Origin: Paenibacillus aceris
Lineage (GTDB): Bacteria > Bacillota > Bacilli > Paenibacillales > NBRC-103111
Reading direction: 5' to 3'
NCBI RefSeq assembly: GCF_017874035.1
Contig: NZ_JAGGKV010000008.1
Coordinates: 124,001 to 188,000, forward strand
Length of the DNA stretch: 64,000 nt
Positions 16,236-24,872 of the stretch are shown one piece after another (position 1 is the first letter of the stretch; every line of letters starts with the position of its first letter). The translations under genes and the position numbers were made by a program. The notes below the pieces were generated by a model. The model was not told the origin of the DNA, ran no database searches, and saw only the letters and a list, made by a program, of their open reading frames with translations.

Positions 16236-16982
16236 TTATTGTAAACGGTTATTTTCTTTAAAGAACAAAGCTTTCATTGCAAAGCGAGGCAAAATTAATT
16301 GTCTTCGCCATCTAGAGGGTTGATTGATTAGTCGGTACAACCACTCCACATTTAACTTTTGCCATATGACGGGTGCTCTTTTTACGGTTCCTGCTATGAC
16401 ATCTAGACTTCCTCCTACACCAATAGCAACCCGAGCATTTAATTTATTTTTAAACTTATGGATCCAAAATTCAGCTTTTGGAGCTCCGAGTGCAACGACT
16501 AATACATCGGGACTCAAAGTCGCTATTTCATCTACAATTTGTGCCTCAACTTTCTGATCAAAGAAGCCATGATGTCTACCCACCACGGATACGTTTGGGT
16601 ACTTCTTCCTTATTTCCTCTGAAGCCTTTAAACTAGTTATCTCATTCGCGCCCAAAAGATAAAATGACCAATTATTTTCATTCCCAATCTCCAGTAAATT
16701 GATGAAAAGATCACAACCTGTAACGCGTTCAGGAAGAGGATTACCTTTTAACCGGGAAACCATAACAATCCCTGTACCATCCGCGGTTAGGTGACCCGCC
16801 TCATCAATTATGGAGCGGAGCTGCAAGTCATGCTGACATGACATGGTGATTTCTGGATTAAGTGTCACCACATGAAACAGATCCGCTTTTTTATCCGTTA
16901 TAACTTGGTCAATGATATGTACGGTTTCTTCCATAGTTACTTTGGGTACTGGAATCCCCATTATTTTCGAACAATTATCCAT
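16236..16982 (-). CDS. WecG/TagA/CpsF-family glycosyltransferase
   Basis: Membrane-associated GT26 transferase that adds N-acetylmannosamine (or a similar sugar) to a lipid-linked acceptor in teichoic acid or exopolysaccharide synthesis. The 248 residues show the full family pattern: HVVTLNPEI, LTADGTGIV with the catalytic-region Asp, RVTGCDLF, FYLLGA, VALGAPKAEFWI and GVGGSLDVIAGTVKRAP...LNVEWLYRLINQPSRWRR. In most members the fourth motif is G.PKQE; here Gln is replaced by Ala. ATG 16982 is chosen (AAGGTGG upstream); an in-frame ATG at 17003 lacks a ribosome-binding site. It stands alone, not in a teichoic acid cluster. Confidence 0.9.
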   Translation of the reverse strand: MDNCSKIMGIPVPKVTMEETVHIIDQVITDKKADLFHVVTLNPEITMSCQHDLQLRSIIDEAGHLTADGTGIVMVSRLKGNPLPERVTGCDLFINLLEIGNENNWSFYLLGANEITSLKASEEIRKKYPNVSVVGRHHGFFDQKVEAQIVDEIATLSPDVLVVALGAPKAEFWIHKFKNKLNARVAIGVGGSLDVIAGTVKRAPVIWQKLNVEWLYRLINQPSRWRRQLILPRFAMKALFFKENNRLQ

Positions 16983-17111
16983 TTCGTCCACCTTTGAAGA
17001 CATTTTGATATAAATATTCTTTCGTCAAGAAGTTTCGCTATGAAAATAGTATCCCATAAGCCCAACTAAAGTCTAGTCGGTTTTTCTTATGCCTCATAAG
17101 GTTAACGAAAA

Positions 17112-17142
17112 AGGCAGCCGATCCATTTATGGTCAGCTGCCT
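17112..17142 (-). terminator. Terminator after the MFS exporter gene
   Basis: AGGCAGC / GCTGCCT stem, with TTTTTCG following on the minus strand, 20 bp beyond the MFS stop codon. Confidence 0.75.
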
Positions 17143-17161
17143 AAGTGTTCCCTTTTTGAAG

Positions 17162-18607
17162 TTAGTGCATGGAATTCATTGTCTCATGCTTGACGACGAC
17201 GCGGCGAATGAAGAATGCCATGGCTAATCCAATTAGCGTCACAATCATCGCAAACATAAACACATCTTGCGAACCGAAGGTCATTGCATTAGCCATCTCC
17301 TTCAGTTCGGTCGGCGCAGAAGATTTGTGCAAATATTTCTCCATGCCGCTAGTAAGGATGCTGATAGCGAACGCTGTTCCGATAGCGCCAGCAACCTGCT
17401 GGAGAGTGTTCATGACTGCCGTACCATGCGGATACAATTCCGGAGGCAGCTGGTTCAAGCCATTCGTCTGAGACGGCATCCATACCATAGAAATACCAAC
17501 CATTAAACCAATATGCAGCGAAACAATAAAAGCGATGGAAGAAGCCAACGTAATGCCTGAGAAAAACCACAACATAGCAGCAACGATGGCAAGGCCGGGA
17601 ATTACAAGCCACCTCGGACCATATTTATCGAACAAGCGACCCATTCTCGGTGACAGAATGCCATTCAACGCACTTCCTGGCAAGAGCATGAGCCCGGCGG
17701 AGAACGCCGAAAGTCCCATACCATTCTGAAGATACATGGGTAGAATAATCATACTAGATAAGATGATCATCATACATGACAGCACCATAAGCAGCCCTAC
17801 GATGAACATCGGGTACTTGAAGACTCGCAGGTTCATCATTGGCTCGCGCATGAAAATCTGACGCAATACGAATATTCCGAGCGCGATTAACCCAATGATG
17901 ATGGAAGTGATTACGATCGTGCTGCCCCAGCCTCCCTCGCTTTCACCTGCTTTGCTAAAACCGAATACGACACCGCCAAATCCGATTGTTGACAATAAAA
18001 TTGACGGCAGATCGATGCGAGGTTTCGTGACTTCTGTAACGTTTTCCAAATACTTTAGCCCTACAAACAATCCTATAATTAAAAATGGAAGTGAGAGCCA
18101 GAAAATGTAGTGCCATGTTAAATATTCGATCAAAAGACCTGCTACGGTCGGGCCGGTCGCTGGCGCAAACATGATGACGAGACCAACGAAACCCATCGCC
18201 GCACCGCGCTTATCCGGCGGGTAAACGACAAGGATTGTATTAAACATTAGCGGAATCAACAAACCCATGCCAACCGCCTGCAGGACTCGAGCAACCATTA
18301 GCATTTCGAAATTGATTGCTATCGCCGCAATAAATGTACCTACGATCGAACTTGCTAGTGAGACTACGAACAATTGCCTCGTAGTAAACCATTGCAGCAG
18401 CAGCCCAGTCATCGGCATCAGAATACCGAGTGTCAACAGAAACCCAGTCGTCAACCACTGAGCCGTAGCGGCTGAAATTTTAAAGACGTCCATTAAATTA
18501 CTGATCGCAATGTTAAGCGCCGTCTCGCTAAACATCCCGACAAAGCCACAAATAAGCAGCGATGCCATAATGGCTCGCGTATTATATTGTTTCATGATCA
18601 AATCCAC
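17162..18607 (-). CDS. MFS multidrug exporter, DHA2 (EmrB/LmrB) family
   Basis: Proton-driven drug or metabolite exporter, 481 residues with about 14 transmembrane helices. Seen: the N-terminal LLICGFVGMFSETALNIAISNLMDVF with WLTTGFLLTLGILMPMTGLL, the FVVSLASSIVGTF helix, motif LMVARVLQAVGMGLLIPLMFN, PPDKRGAAMGFVG (motif A-like loop) and PATGPTVAGLLIEYLTWHYIFWLSLPF (motif C). GTG 18607 has AGGAG six bases before it; ATG 18595 is an alternative. It is a single-gene unit. An inverted repeat (18723-18742) lies upstream and may be an operator, but no regulator gene is adjacent. Confidence 0.92.
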   Translation of the reverse strand: MDLIMKQYNTRAIMASLLICGFVGMFSETALNIAISNLMDVFKISAATAQWLTTGFLLTLGILMPMTGLLLQWFTTRQLFVVSLASSIVGTFIAAIAINFEMLMVARVLQAVGMGLLIPLMFNTILVVYPPDKRGAAMGFVGLVIMFAPATGPTVAGLLIEYLTWHYIFWLSLPFLIIGLFVGLKYLENVTEVTKPRIDLPSILLSTIGFGGVVFGFSKAGESEGGWGSTIVITSIIIGLIALGIFVLRQIFMREPMMNLRVFKYPMFIVGLLMVLSCMMIILSSMIILPMYLQNGMGLSAFSAGLMLLPGSALNGILSPRMGRLFDKYGPRWLVIPGLAIVAAMLWFFSGITLASSIAFIVSLHIGLMVGISMVWMPSQTNGLNQLPPELYPHGTAVMNTLQQVAGAIGTAFAISILTSGMEKYLHKSSAPTELKEMANAMTFGSQDVFMFAMIVTLIGLAMAFFIRRVVVKHETMNSMH

Positions 18608-18722
18608 TTTCCTCTCCTGAAAAATCTCTGTTATACGCGATCTATTAATTTCGCTATTTGTTAAAAATAGAGCTCACAGCTCTTAATGTCAATATCTGAA
18701 ATAATATTTTTTAGTAAATTTA

Positions 18723-18742
18723 GTGGGAATTCATGTTCCCAC
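18723..18742. promoter_or_regulatory. Inverted repeat upstream of the MFS gene
   Basis: GTGGGAA / TTCCCAC arms separated by six bases, 116 bp before the MFS start. It could be an operator or a small hairpin. Confidence 0.3.
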
Positions 18743-18776
18743 GTGGTTGACTCCTACTGCTCACATTAGAAGCAAA

Positions 18777-18811
18777 ACTTAGACCCGCAGTAACACACTG
18801 CGGGTCTAAGT
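18777..18811 (-). terminator. Terminator after the 160-aa gene
   Basis: Perfect 15-bp stem (ACTTAGACCCGCAGT / ACTGCGGGTCTAAGT) with a 5-base loop and TTTTGCTT following on the minus strand. Confidence 0.8.
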
Positions 18812-18823
18812 TCTATATCTAAG

Positions 18824-19306
18824 TCAATCTAGCAAACAATTGCACGGTTGATAACGACAGTCGCTTTTTGTCCCTGTTCTCGAGACGATTTGAATCCTCT
18901 CGTCATTTTCTGATTTCTGAATCGTGTAATGGATAACACGGTTTCTATCTGTTTCACATGATAGAACGCATCGAATTTCACACTGATCAGGTCTGGATTC
19001 TAGAATACGCAAGGATTCCACACGACAGGGAAGATCTTGTGGGGGATCACCTAGCAATGTAGCTGTTTCCCCGTTAATTGAGAGCACCTTTAAATTACAC
19101 ATCATCGTTTTGGTAAATTTATCATTCCAATACTGGTTGAAAAATAGTTCGACCTTCTGGATCGTATCGAACCGTTCATCATCTACAACCTGAAAGATGT
19201 ATCCGTTCAGGTCCAACTCCTCACCCTTTCGATCTGAATAGCAGACTTCAAACCAAACCTGTTCGGCTTCATCAATAAATTTTTCCAGCTTGCTTTCACT
19301 CCACAT
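18824..19306 (-). CDS. Hypothetical 160-aa protein
   Basis: Family uncertain. An N-terminal helix (MWSESKLEKFIDEAEQVWFEVCYSD) leads into a mixed alpha/beta region with a DERFDTIQKVELFFNQYWNDKFTKTMM segment. That pattern, Tyr-Asp..T..K...yf..yw, recalls IseA-like or uncharacterised Firmicutes proteins, but the match is too weak to name. The last half is beta-rich. The protein is Cys-rich at the end (SDCRYQPCNCLLD) with a total of about seven cysteines. There is no signal peptide. ATG 19306 is chosen with GAGG eight bases upstream. It is a single-gene unit with a strong terminator. Confidence 0.7.
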   Translation of the reverse strand: MWSESKLEKFIDEAEQVWFEVCYSDRKGEELDLNGYIFQVVDDERFDTIQKVELFFNQYWNDKFTKTMMCNLKVLSINGETATLLGDPPQDLPCRVESLRILESRPDQCEIRCVLSCETDRNRVIHYTIQKSENDERIQIVSRTGTKSDCRYQPCNCLLD

Positions 19307-19641
19307 GAACTTCACCTCATCTATATAATATGAAGCTCATGTTTTATCGTTCACTTGAGAATCAGTATTTTATAATTATAACGAAACACCAAGGAATCCG
19401 CGTGTTAATTGAAAATCAACGTTACCCTGTTGATAGAGTCGTGGCGTATAGCAATGCTCAATGACTTGCTTACACAATACACCATATTTCTCTTACAGCA
19501 ATAAGCAGCCCGTCATAAGCAAAGAATATCTTTGTTTTTCTCCGTTTTCCTTCAAATTCTTGGTTTGTCATCCAATTGGGTGTTTGATACCCTTTGGATA
19601 TATACATGTAAGACCTAAACCATGGAAGAGGGGAAGTCCCC
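19307..19641. other. Intergenic stretch between divergent genes
   Basis: About 335 bp between the 160-aa gene and the flippase gene. It must hold both promoters, but no convincing -35/-10 pair, known RNA motif or repeat was found. The only clear structure is the hairpin at its right end (19630-19641). Confidence 0.5.
19630..19641 (+). promoter_or_regulatory. GGGG/CCCC hairpin over the flippase ribosome-binding site
   Basis: GGGGAAGTCCCC ends directly at the ATG. Its left arm is part of the GAGGGG ribosome-binding site, so folding would hide it. Confidence 0.4.
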
Positions 19642-21126
19642 ATGCGAAAACAGCGTTTCAAATTATCAGATACACAGCGTTTTTTACTTCGAAATGTTTC
19701 CATCATTGGTCTCGGACTTTTTATCAATCAAATGCTGCAAACCGTTGGCAGTATCGTACTCGCCCGAGAGCTCAATGACCCCGACCGATTTGGCGAGGTT
19801 AACCTGCTGTTGCAAATCTTCGGAATGATGTCGCTTTTTCTCAATTTCGGTTTCAATTCATCTCTCATCTATGCGTTTTCGCGAAAACCTTTGGAAGCGG
19901 TTCAAACGAATTTCCGAGTCGCCTTGATAGGCAGTACCCTATTCAGCCTCCTCATCGGATTACTGCTTTGCGTCTTAGCTCCGATATTAGCGAACTACTA
20001 TCATTTGACAGAGCTTCGAGGAGCACTGATGCTGAGCTCGATCATGTTTATTTTCAACTCGATTCTCAACATTGGCGTTGCTTCCTTTTCTGGAAACCGC
20101 GATTTCGGAACACAGGCCTTTTTTATGGTTATTACAACGGCACTGTCCACGATTGGGACGGTACTCGGTGTGCTTTTGCCGCGCGGCAGCTTGAATTTAT
20201 TAGAAAACATTTCACTTTGGATGGGCGTAGGGGCACTCCTGACAGCCTTATTTATTTGTATCAAAGTTGAACGTGTGCATAAACCTCGATGGTTCGGTCC
20301 TCTACCGATTCTGGAGATCAAAAACATGCTAGCCTACGGTCTGCCATCCTGGGCAGGCAATATTGCGAAGGCGTTTCAGCAGCCTTTTCTTGTCATGATG
20401 GTTGGCTCCAGCTCCGTTCTGGCTGTAGGTTATTTAGCCAACGGTTTTCGTATTACGGGCTTTATCGGAATCATCACGTGGGCGTTCATGATAGTCACAC
20501 TGCCCTTTGTCGCTGAAAGTGCTCAGGATGTTGAAGAAAGCAAGCGGCGCGGTACGAGTTGTATCCGTTACAACAACCTCATGCTGTACCCGTTAACGGC
20601 AATCATTTGTTTATATCCAGATCAGATTAATGGATTTTTATTTGGTTCTGATTATTCAACAGGCGATTCCGCTGTGTACATTCGCTTAATGGCGCTTGGC
20701 GTCCTCTTTTCTTCCGTTGGCCGGCTCGGCGGAAGTATTATGGCGGGTATTGGCAAAACAAAATCCACGTTCTGGGTCATGATTGCTGCCGGAATTTTCG
20801 TTGTTATTTTTGTACCTATGGTTGCTGCTAGCAGCCCTGTGATTGCAGTTTGGATTTATACTGGAGGTTGGGCCGTGTCCGCCCTTACGATGATTGGATT
20901 TTATTACTATGAAAAGTTTGCGCTTAATTGGTGGAAGGCTTATGGCGAGCCATTGCTGCCGACACTTGTGATGCTGGCGATTATGGAGGCTGGCCGATTT
21001 GCAAAAGGCTGGTTTCCCCTCTTCGTTTGCGTAGGACTTCTCGCATTAATCTCTTTCACGATAAGAATTGAGAAAAACCCTAAACCAAGTTCAAATACTG
21101 CGAAAAGTGCTCATCCATTGTTGTAA
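19642..21126 (+). CDS. Wzx/MATE-type polysaccharide flippase
   Basis: Integral membrane protein of 494 residues with about 14 transmembrane helices, of the polysaccharide biosynthesis/MVF family that flips lipid-linked sugars across the membrane. Typical N-terminal block: FLLRNVSIIGLGLFINQMLQTVGSIVLARELNDPDRFGEVNLLLQI. A second-half repeat begins at LAYGLPSWAGNIAKAFQQPFLVMMVGS. It is monocistronic, ends at a strong hairpin (21136-21169) and is not inside a polysaccharide gene cluster, although a WecG/TagA gene lies 2.7 kb away on the other strand. The cargo cannot be told from sequence. Confidence 0.88.
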   Translation: MRKQRFKLSDTQRFLLRNVSIIGLGLFINQMLQTVGSIVLARELNDPDRFGEVNLLLQIFGMMSLFLNFGFNSSLIYAFSRKPLEAVQTNFRVALIGSTLFSLLIGLLLCVLAPILANYYHLTELRGALMLSSIMFIFNSILNIGVASFSGNRDFGTQAFFMVITTALSTIGTVLGVLLPRGSLNLLENISLWMGVGALLTALFICIKVERVHKPRWFGPLPILEIKNMLAYGLPSWAGNIAKAFQQPFLVMMVGSSSVLAVGYLANGFRITGFIGIITWAFMIVTLPFVAESAQDVEESKRRGTSCIRYNNLMLYPLTAIICLYPDQINGFLFGSDYSTGDSAVYIRLMALGVLFSSVGRLGGSIMAGIGKTKSTFWVMIAAGIFVVIFVPMVAASSPVIAVWIYTGGWAVSALTMIGFYYYEKFALNWWKAYGEPLLPTLVMLAIMEAGRFAKGWFPLFVCVGLLALISFTIRIEKNPKPSSNTAKSAHPLL

Positions 21127-21135
21127 TTTATGCAA

Positions 21136-21169
21136 ACAACCCGGTTTCGTCGTCACGAGACCGGGTTGT
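21136..21169. terminator. Bidirectional terminator, flippase / CDGSH genes
   Basis: ACAACCCGGT / ACCGGGTTGT stem extended by TCGT/ACGA with a 4-base loop, lying between two convergent genes. Confidence 0.65.
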
Positions 21170-21182
21170 CGCTTGCCAAGAC

Positions 21183-21398
21183 TTACTCTTTCTTCGCTCT
21201 AGGTGCGCTTTCGAAGCCGATCGACTTGTGAGTGCCGTCGCAAAACGGCTTGTTGCCAGATCCACCGCAACGGCACAGCGAGAACGATTCTTTATGCTCG
21301 AACGGGTTCCCTTCCGCGTCTACCAACTCGACCGGCCCCGTCACCCGAAGCGATCCGTTGTCGTTCACTTTAATTGTCACTTTGTTTTCGTCTGCCAT
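21183..21398 (-). CDS. CDGSH-type iron-sulfur protein
   Basis: 71-residue protein with the CDGSH [2Fe-2S] motif CRCGGSGNKPFCDGTH, giving the three-Cys one-His ligand set. The preceding region (VTIKVNDNGSLRVTGPVELVDAEGNPF) is the usual small beta-domain. Such proteins are thought to act in redox or Fe-S transfer. ATG 21398 has GGAGGG eight bases upstream; the longer frame to 21440 lacks a site. 53 bp separate it from the upstream Nudix gene on the same strand, so co-transcription is possible. Confidence 0.93.
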   Translation of the reverse strand: MADENKVTIKVNDNGSLRVTGPVELVDAEGNPFEHKESFSLCRCGGSGNKPFCDGTHKSIGFESAPRAKKE

Positions 21399-21451
21399 GA
21401 GCTTCCCTCCAATGCAATCGTTCACACTATTGTTCTCCAATTTCGTTAAAA

Positions 21452-21856
21452 TTAAAACTCAACATAAAATGGATGAAGTTCCTCATTTAAACAAAGCTCA
21501 ATTCGCTTCCTGAAATTTTTCCACGTCACCATTTCTAATGCGACTTCGATTGGAAAAAATCCGACTTCTAAAGCCTCAGAGGTTGTTGTTAATTGTCCTC
21601 CGACTGGTCTGCCTATAAATAAAGTGTTGCAAATACACTGACTTACATTTTGAAAAACACCACAAAATTTTGTGACCTCTATATCTAAACCGCTTTCTTC
21701 CTTTGTTTCTCTGACCGCTGCATCTTTCAACGATTCGCCTTCTTCAACCTGTCCTCCTGGCATTTCCCAGCCTCGTCTTGGACCTTTTATTAATAAAATT
21801 TCATTATGCTCATTAAGTACAATTGCAGCCGCAGAAACAATATGTTTAGGAACCAC
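21452..21856 (-). CDS. Nudix hydrolase
   Basis: 134-residue Nudix protein with the intact box GGQVEEGESLKDAAVRETKEESGL. The start is GTG 21856, eight bases after GGAGG. It is the third Nudix gene in the window and not closely similar to the other two. Substrate unknown. Confidence 0.9.
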   Translation of the reverse strand: MVPKHIVSAAAIVLNEHNEILLIKGPRRGWEMPGGQVEEGESLKDAAVRETKEESGLDIEVTKFCGVFQNVSQCICNTLFIGRPVGGQLTTTSEALEVGFFPIEVALEMVTWKNFRKRIELCLNEELHPFYVEF

Positions 21857-22019
21857 TTCATCGGCCTCCTACTCTTAAATGAATAAGAGAATTTTACCAC
21901 CTTTTTCCTGAAATTGGTATACTGTCCGCTTGCTTCGGTTCTTCTAACCTTTTGCATTCACCATACTCGGCGAATGACCATACACTAACGGAGTATCCAA
22001 ATCCTGAGGAGTGAGTGAA

Positions 22020-22490
22020 ATGTTCAAACTAACCTTAGAAGCGGCCAAACAATTGCTTTCAGTCGCGGAACAGAAAGCCCGGCAGATGGGGCTGTCAAGC
22101 GATATAGCGATTGTTGATGAAGGCGCGAACCTCATCGCTTTCCATCGCATGGACAGTGCCCGATTAGCTGGTATCGACATTTCCCAGAACAAGGCTTGGA
22201 CTAGCGTAGCTATGCAAATGCCGACAGCCAACCTTGCGCAATCGGCGCTTCCTGGCTCTCCCTCGTATGGCATCAATACGACCAACCATGGCAGAATTGT
22301 CATCCTTGGCGGTGGCATCCCATTCGTCTATAAAGACAAAGTCATCGGTGGCATCGGTGTAAGTGGAGGCACGAGCGCCCAAGATATCGAAGTAGCAACT
22401 GCCGCTGTTAGTGCCTTCAAGAGCCTAGTAGGCGTTGGAGACTCGTCGATAACTAGTGCTCGCATCGGTTCTATCCACTCGAGCAGGTAG
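22020..22490 (+). CDS. GlcG/HbpS-family heme-binding-like protein
   Basis: 156-residue DUF336 protein. Recognised by LTLEAAKQLLSVAEQKARQMGL, IAIVDEGANLIAFHRMDSARLAGIDIS, KAWTSVAM and the C-terminal GGGIPFVYKDKVIGGIGVSGGTSAQDIEVA loop. Family members bind heme or sit beside glycolate or diol oxidation genes; no such partner is nearby. ATG 22020 has GAGGAG eight bases before it. It is monocistronic and ends at a strong hairpin. Confidence 0.9.
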   Translation: MFKLTLEAAKQLLSVAEQKARQMGLSSDIAIVDEGANLIAFHRMDSARLAGIDISQNKAWTSVAMQMPTANLAQSALPGSPSYGINTTNHGRIVILGGGIPFVYKDKVIGGIGVSGGTSAQDIEVATAAVSAFKSLVGVGDSSITSARIGSIHSSR

Positions 22491-22512
22491 TCTGCATCGA
22501 TCTTTGTTCAAT

Positions 22513-22545
22513 AAAGAGACCCACAGCTACAGCGGGGGTCTCTTT
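22513..22545 (+). terminator. Terminator after the GlcG-like gene
   Basis: AAAGAGACCC / GGGTCTCTTT perfect 10-bp stem, 22 bp after the stop codon. Confidence 0.8.
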
Positions 22546-22581
22546 GATAATTAAAAGGGTACCGTCATTCCTTAGATGACT

Positions 22582-22764
22582 CTACTTACTTGCCACTCTA
22601 TATATCAGGAATCCGACGATAATTAAAATAATAACCCAACTGATCGGATGTGCGAAGTTTAATGTCCATCCTAACCCTAATCGCTTAGGAACAATAATTG
22701 ACTTATTGTTTGGGTTAAAGTAGAACATACCCCATTTATAGTGTTTCCGGTCCTTATCATCCAA
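22582..22764 (-). CDS. Small DUF5808-type membrane protein
   Basis: 60-residue protein with the DUF5808 pattern KWGMFYFNPNNKSIIVPKRLGLGWTLNFAHP followed by one transmembrane helix (WVIILIIVGFLIYRV). The start is TTG 22764 with GGAG nine bases upstream. Function is unknown; homologues occur beside SdpI-like or DUF1648 proteins, which are absent here. Confidence 0.75.
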   Translation of the reverse strand: MDDKDRKHYKWGMFYFNPNNKSIIVPKRLGLGWTLNFAHPISWVIILIIVGFLIYRVASK

Positions 22765-22797
22765 TGTTCATTTCTCCGATTTCGTTAAGTTAGTTGA

Positions 22798-23340
22798 CTA
22801 GTTATCCACGTAAGGATTGATAAGAGCCAGTACCTGATGATCCTCCCACACCCCGTTGATCTTCACGTTGCTCCGGGAGATGCCTTCTTTGTGGAAGCCG
22901 GCATTCTCAAGCACGCGGATTGAACCGGGATTTCGGGGAGAGGCTTCCCCGACGATCCGGTGAAGCTTCAGTTCTTCGAAAGCATAGCGTACCACCTGCT
23001 TCACCGCCTCCGTCATATAACCCTTGCCATTATAAGCCTGGTCTAGGTTGTACCCGATCATGCAGCTCTGAAGCGGTCCACGCACCACAAAGGACAGACC
23101 AATGCTGCCAATAATCCGTTTGTCCTCCTTGTGGCAAATAACGAAAGCATATCTCCGATCCTCCGCCCGGTCTGCCTTGCTTTTCGTAATGCTTTGGAGC
23201 TGGTGTTCTTTTGTATAATACTCTTCAGGAGTGCTTGGCGAAAACTTTTCAAAGAACTCCCGATTGCGCTTGTACATGGCTGTCAATTCTTCGGCGTCCG
23301 TCTCCTCAGGGAACCGGATGTACACATGCTGCTCTGACAT
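22798..23340 (-). CDS. GNAT N-acetyltransferase, RimJ/RimL type
   Basis: 180-residue acetyl-CoA-dependent transferase. Motifs: YAFVICHKEDKRIIGSIGLSF (strand pair), MIGYNLDQAYNGKGYMTEAVKQVVRYAFEEL (acetyl-CoA Q/RxxGxG/A-type loop, here YNGKGYM) and HRIVGEASPRNPGSIRVLENAGFHKEGISR. This is the ribosomal-protein alanine acetyltransferase subgroup, but many members modify small molecules. It lies 33 bp upstream of the DUF5808 gene on the same strand. Confidence 0.9.
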   Translation of the reverse strand: MSEQHVYIRFPEETDAEELTAMYKRNREFFEKFSPSTPEEYYTKEHQLQSITKSKADRAEDRRYAFVICHKEDKRIIGSIGLSFVVRGPLQSCMIGYNLDQAYNGKGYMTEAVKQVVRYAFEELKLHRIVGEASPRNPGSIRVLENAGFHKEGISRSNVKINGVWEDHQVLALINPYVDN

Positions 23341-23510
23341 CTGCCACCATCCTCACAATTTAAAATATTGAATCATTATATCACAGGATGGTTGCATTTA
23401 CGTTTAGCATCATTCCAGTTATACTATTTTCGAGATTTTGGACAAGTTGTCGAGAGATTCGAACCAACGGACGATATGAACCTACTTAGTCGCAGTATAG
23501 AAAAACAGTT

Positions 23511-23542
23511 GAACATACTCTCATAAGAATGAGGGTATGTTC
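23511..23542 (-). terminator. Terminator of the second sugar ABC operon
   Basis: 14-bp stem (GAACATACTCTCAT / ATGAGGGTATGTTC, one G-U) with a 4-base loop, just past the binding-protein 2 stop codon. Confidence 0.8.
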
Positions 23543-23545
23543 TTG

Positions 23546-24841
23546 TTAGTTCGCAAGAATTTCGTTGATTTTCTTTTCCAGCGTAATCAAACCTTCCTCC
23601 GGGTCCATCCCGCCTAACACGATGCTTTGCAAGTCCTCAGACAAAGTTGTAAAAATGGTCGCGTATTTATCTGTTTTCGGTGCAAATTTAACGTAACGTT
23701 GAGCTTCTATAAATATGTTCCGGAAGGGCATTTGCTGATAGACAGGACTTTGCACGACAGCTCGATTAGCGGGAACATGCCCTGCCTGCCCCCAAAGTGT
23801 ACTTCCTACCTCGGAAAAATATTTCATGAAGGCCATGGCTGCCTTTTGTTTTTCTTTGTTTACATAGCTCGGAACGACCAGCGTGTGTGAACTGCCCCAA
23901 TGGACGGGGCTGCCAAATATAGGCGGGAGCGGAACAACGCCGACCTGTAAGGAGGGTTCGCTCAAATGATGCCCAGCCTCCCAGACACCGCCAAACCATA
24001 GCGCTGCTTTCCCGTTGTGGAACGAATCCCATGGCGTTTTGTCGTTCAAGTCAGACAAACGTGTTGCGTACAGCAGTTGATAAAATTTCAACACTCGCAA
24101 AGCTTTCTCATTATGTATCGCTGCTTTGGAAATATCAGGCGTGAGCAAATCGCCGCCAGCCTCATAATACAAGTTAAGGAAAGGCTCTTGAAAGTACGGC
24201 GTATTGACCGCAAATGGCTGAACGCCCGGAACTCTCGTCTGAATCTGTGTCAAAACCTGAACAAAACCCTCCGGCGATGCCTCCCCGAGTCTGGGGGTAC
24301 CATCTTCATTCAACAAATCGGCTTTTTTCAAAATTTCCTTATTGTAGTAGAGTACATGAAAATGCGTATCCAGCGGAATGGCATAAGGCTTCCCGTTAAT
24401 GCTGACGCTTTGTACATTAGAATTCTCAATCTCGTCAAAACGGAACCCATTTTCGTTTGCCAAGTCATCCAGCGGCATAATTTGCTTCGCTTTGATAAAA
24501 GGAGAAATGCGATCCACGTGCGCCACGGCGACATCCGGTCCTTTTCCTGAAGAGAGCGCCGTGCTCAGCTTCACATAGTACTCATTGGATTCCAGCCGAA
24601 GCTGCTTTACGAAAACTGATTTCTGCGAACTGTTAAAGCTCTGAATAAGCTGCTCGACATAGTCGCCTTCTCCGCCGCCAAAGGGATTCCAAAAGGAGAT
24701 TTCAACCGGAGGCGCCGTTTTCTCTTTTGCCGATTCGGGCGTGTTGGTTTCTAACGCAGTGGAACAGGCTGTGAGGGTCAATATGAGTCCCCCTATGCAC
24801 GCAGCACGCAGAAACTGCTCCTTGCTTCTCTTTTTAAGCAC
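23546..24841 (-). CDS. Sugar-binding lipoprotein 2 of the ABC/two-component operon
   Basis: 431-residue extracellular binding lipoprotein with the signal MLKKRSKEQFLRAACIGGLILTLTAC (LTAC lipobox). It is clearly paralogous to binding protein 1 of the same operon (30139-31452): shared blocks include FWNPFGGGEGDYV vs FWNMFGGGEGDFV, GPDVAVAHVDRISPF, YAIPLDTHFH vs YAVPLDTHFH, VNTPYFQEPFLNLYYEAGGDLL and KTPWDSFHNGKAA. The GTG start is at 24841, after AGGAA and a 10-G run. An apparent longer frame overlapping the response-regulator gene is discarded. Lying behind the kinase and regulator, it may bind the same sugar for sensing, or a variant sugar (inference). Confidence 0.88.
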   Translation of the reverse strand: MLKKRSKEQFLRAACIGGLILTLTACSTALETNTPESAKEKTAPPVEISFWNPFGGGEGDYVEQLIQSFNSSQKSVFVKQLRLESNEYYVKLSTALSSGKGPDVAVAHVDRISPFIKAKQIMPLDDLANENGFRFDEIENSNVQSVSINGKPYAIPLDTHFHVLYYNKEILKKADLLNEDGTPRLGEASPEGFVQVLTQIQTRVPGVQPFAVNTPYFQEPFLNLYYEAGGDLLTPDISKAAIHNEKALRVLKFYQLLYATRLSDLNDKTPWDSFHNGKAALWFGGVWEAGHHLSEPSLQVGVVPLPPIFGSPVHWGSSHTLVVPSYVNKEKQKAAMAFMKYFSEVGSTLWGQAGHVPANRAVVQSPVYQQMPFRNIFIEAQRYVKFAPKTDKYATIFTTLSEDLQSIVLGGMDPEEGLITLEKKINEILAN

Positions 24842-24845
24842 ATAG

Positions 24846-24855
24846 CCCCCCCCCC
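24846..24855. repeat. Ten-base C/G run inside a ribosome-binding site
   Basis: Ten consecutive C (G on the coding strand) between the AGGAA of the ribosome-binding site and the GTG start of binding protein 2. Length change here would alter spacing and so translation. Confidence 0.8.
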
Positions 24856-24872
24856 TTCCTTGACCTAATCTC

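Noticed and set aside
24017..24550. 177-aa plus-strand open frame
   Set aside because: Antisense to binding protein 2, which has clear lipobox and family motifs; no sign of coding in the opposite frame.
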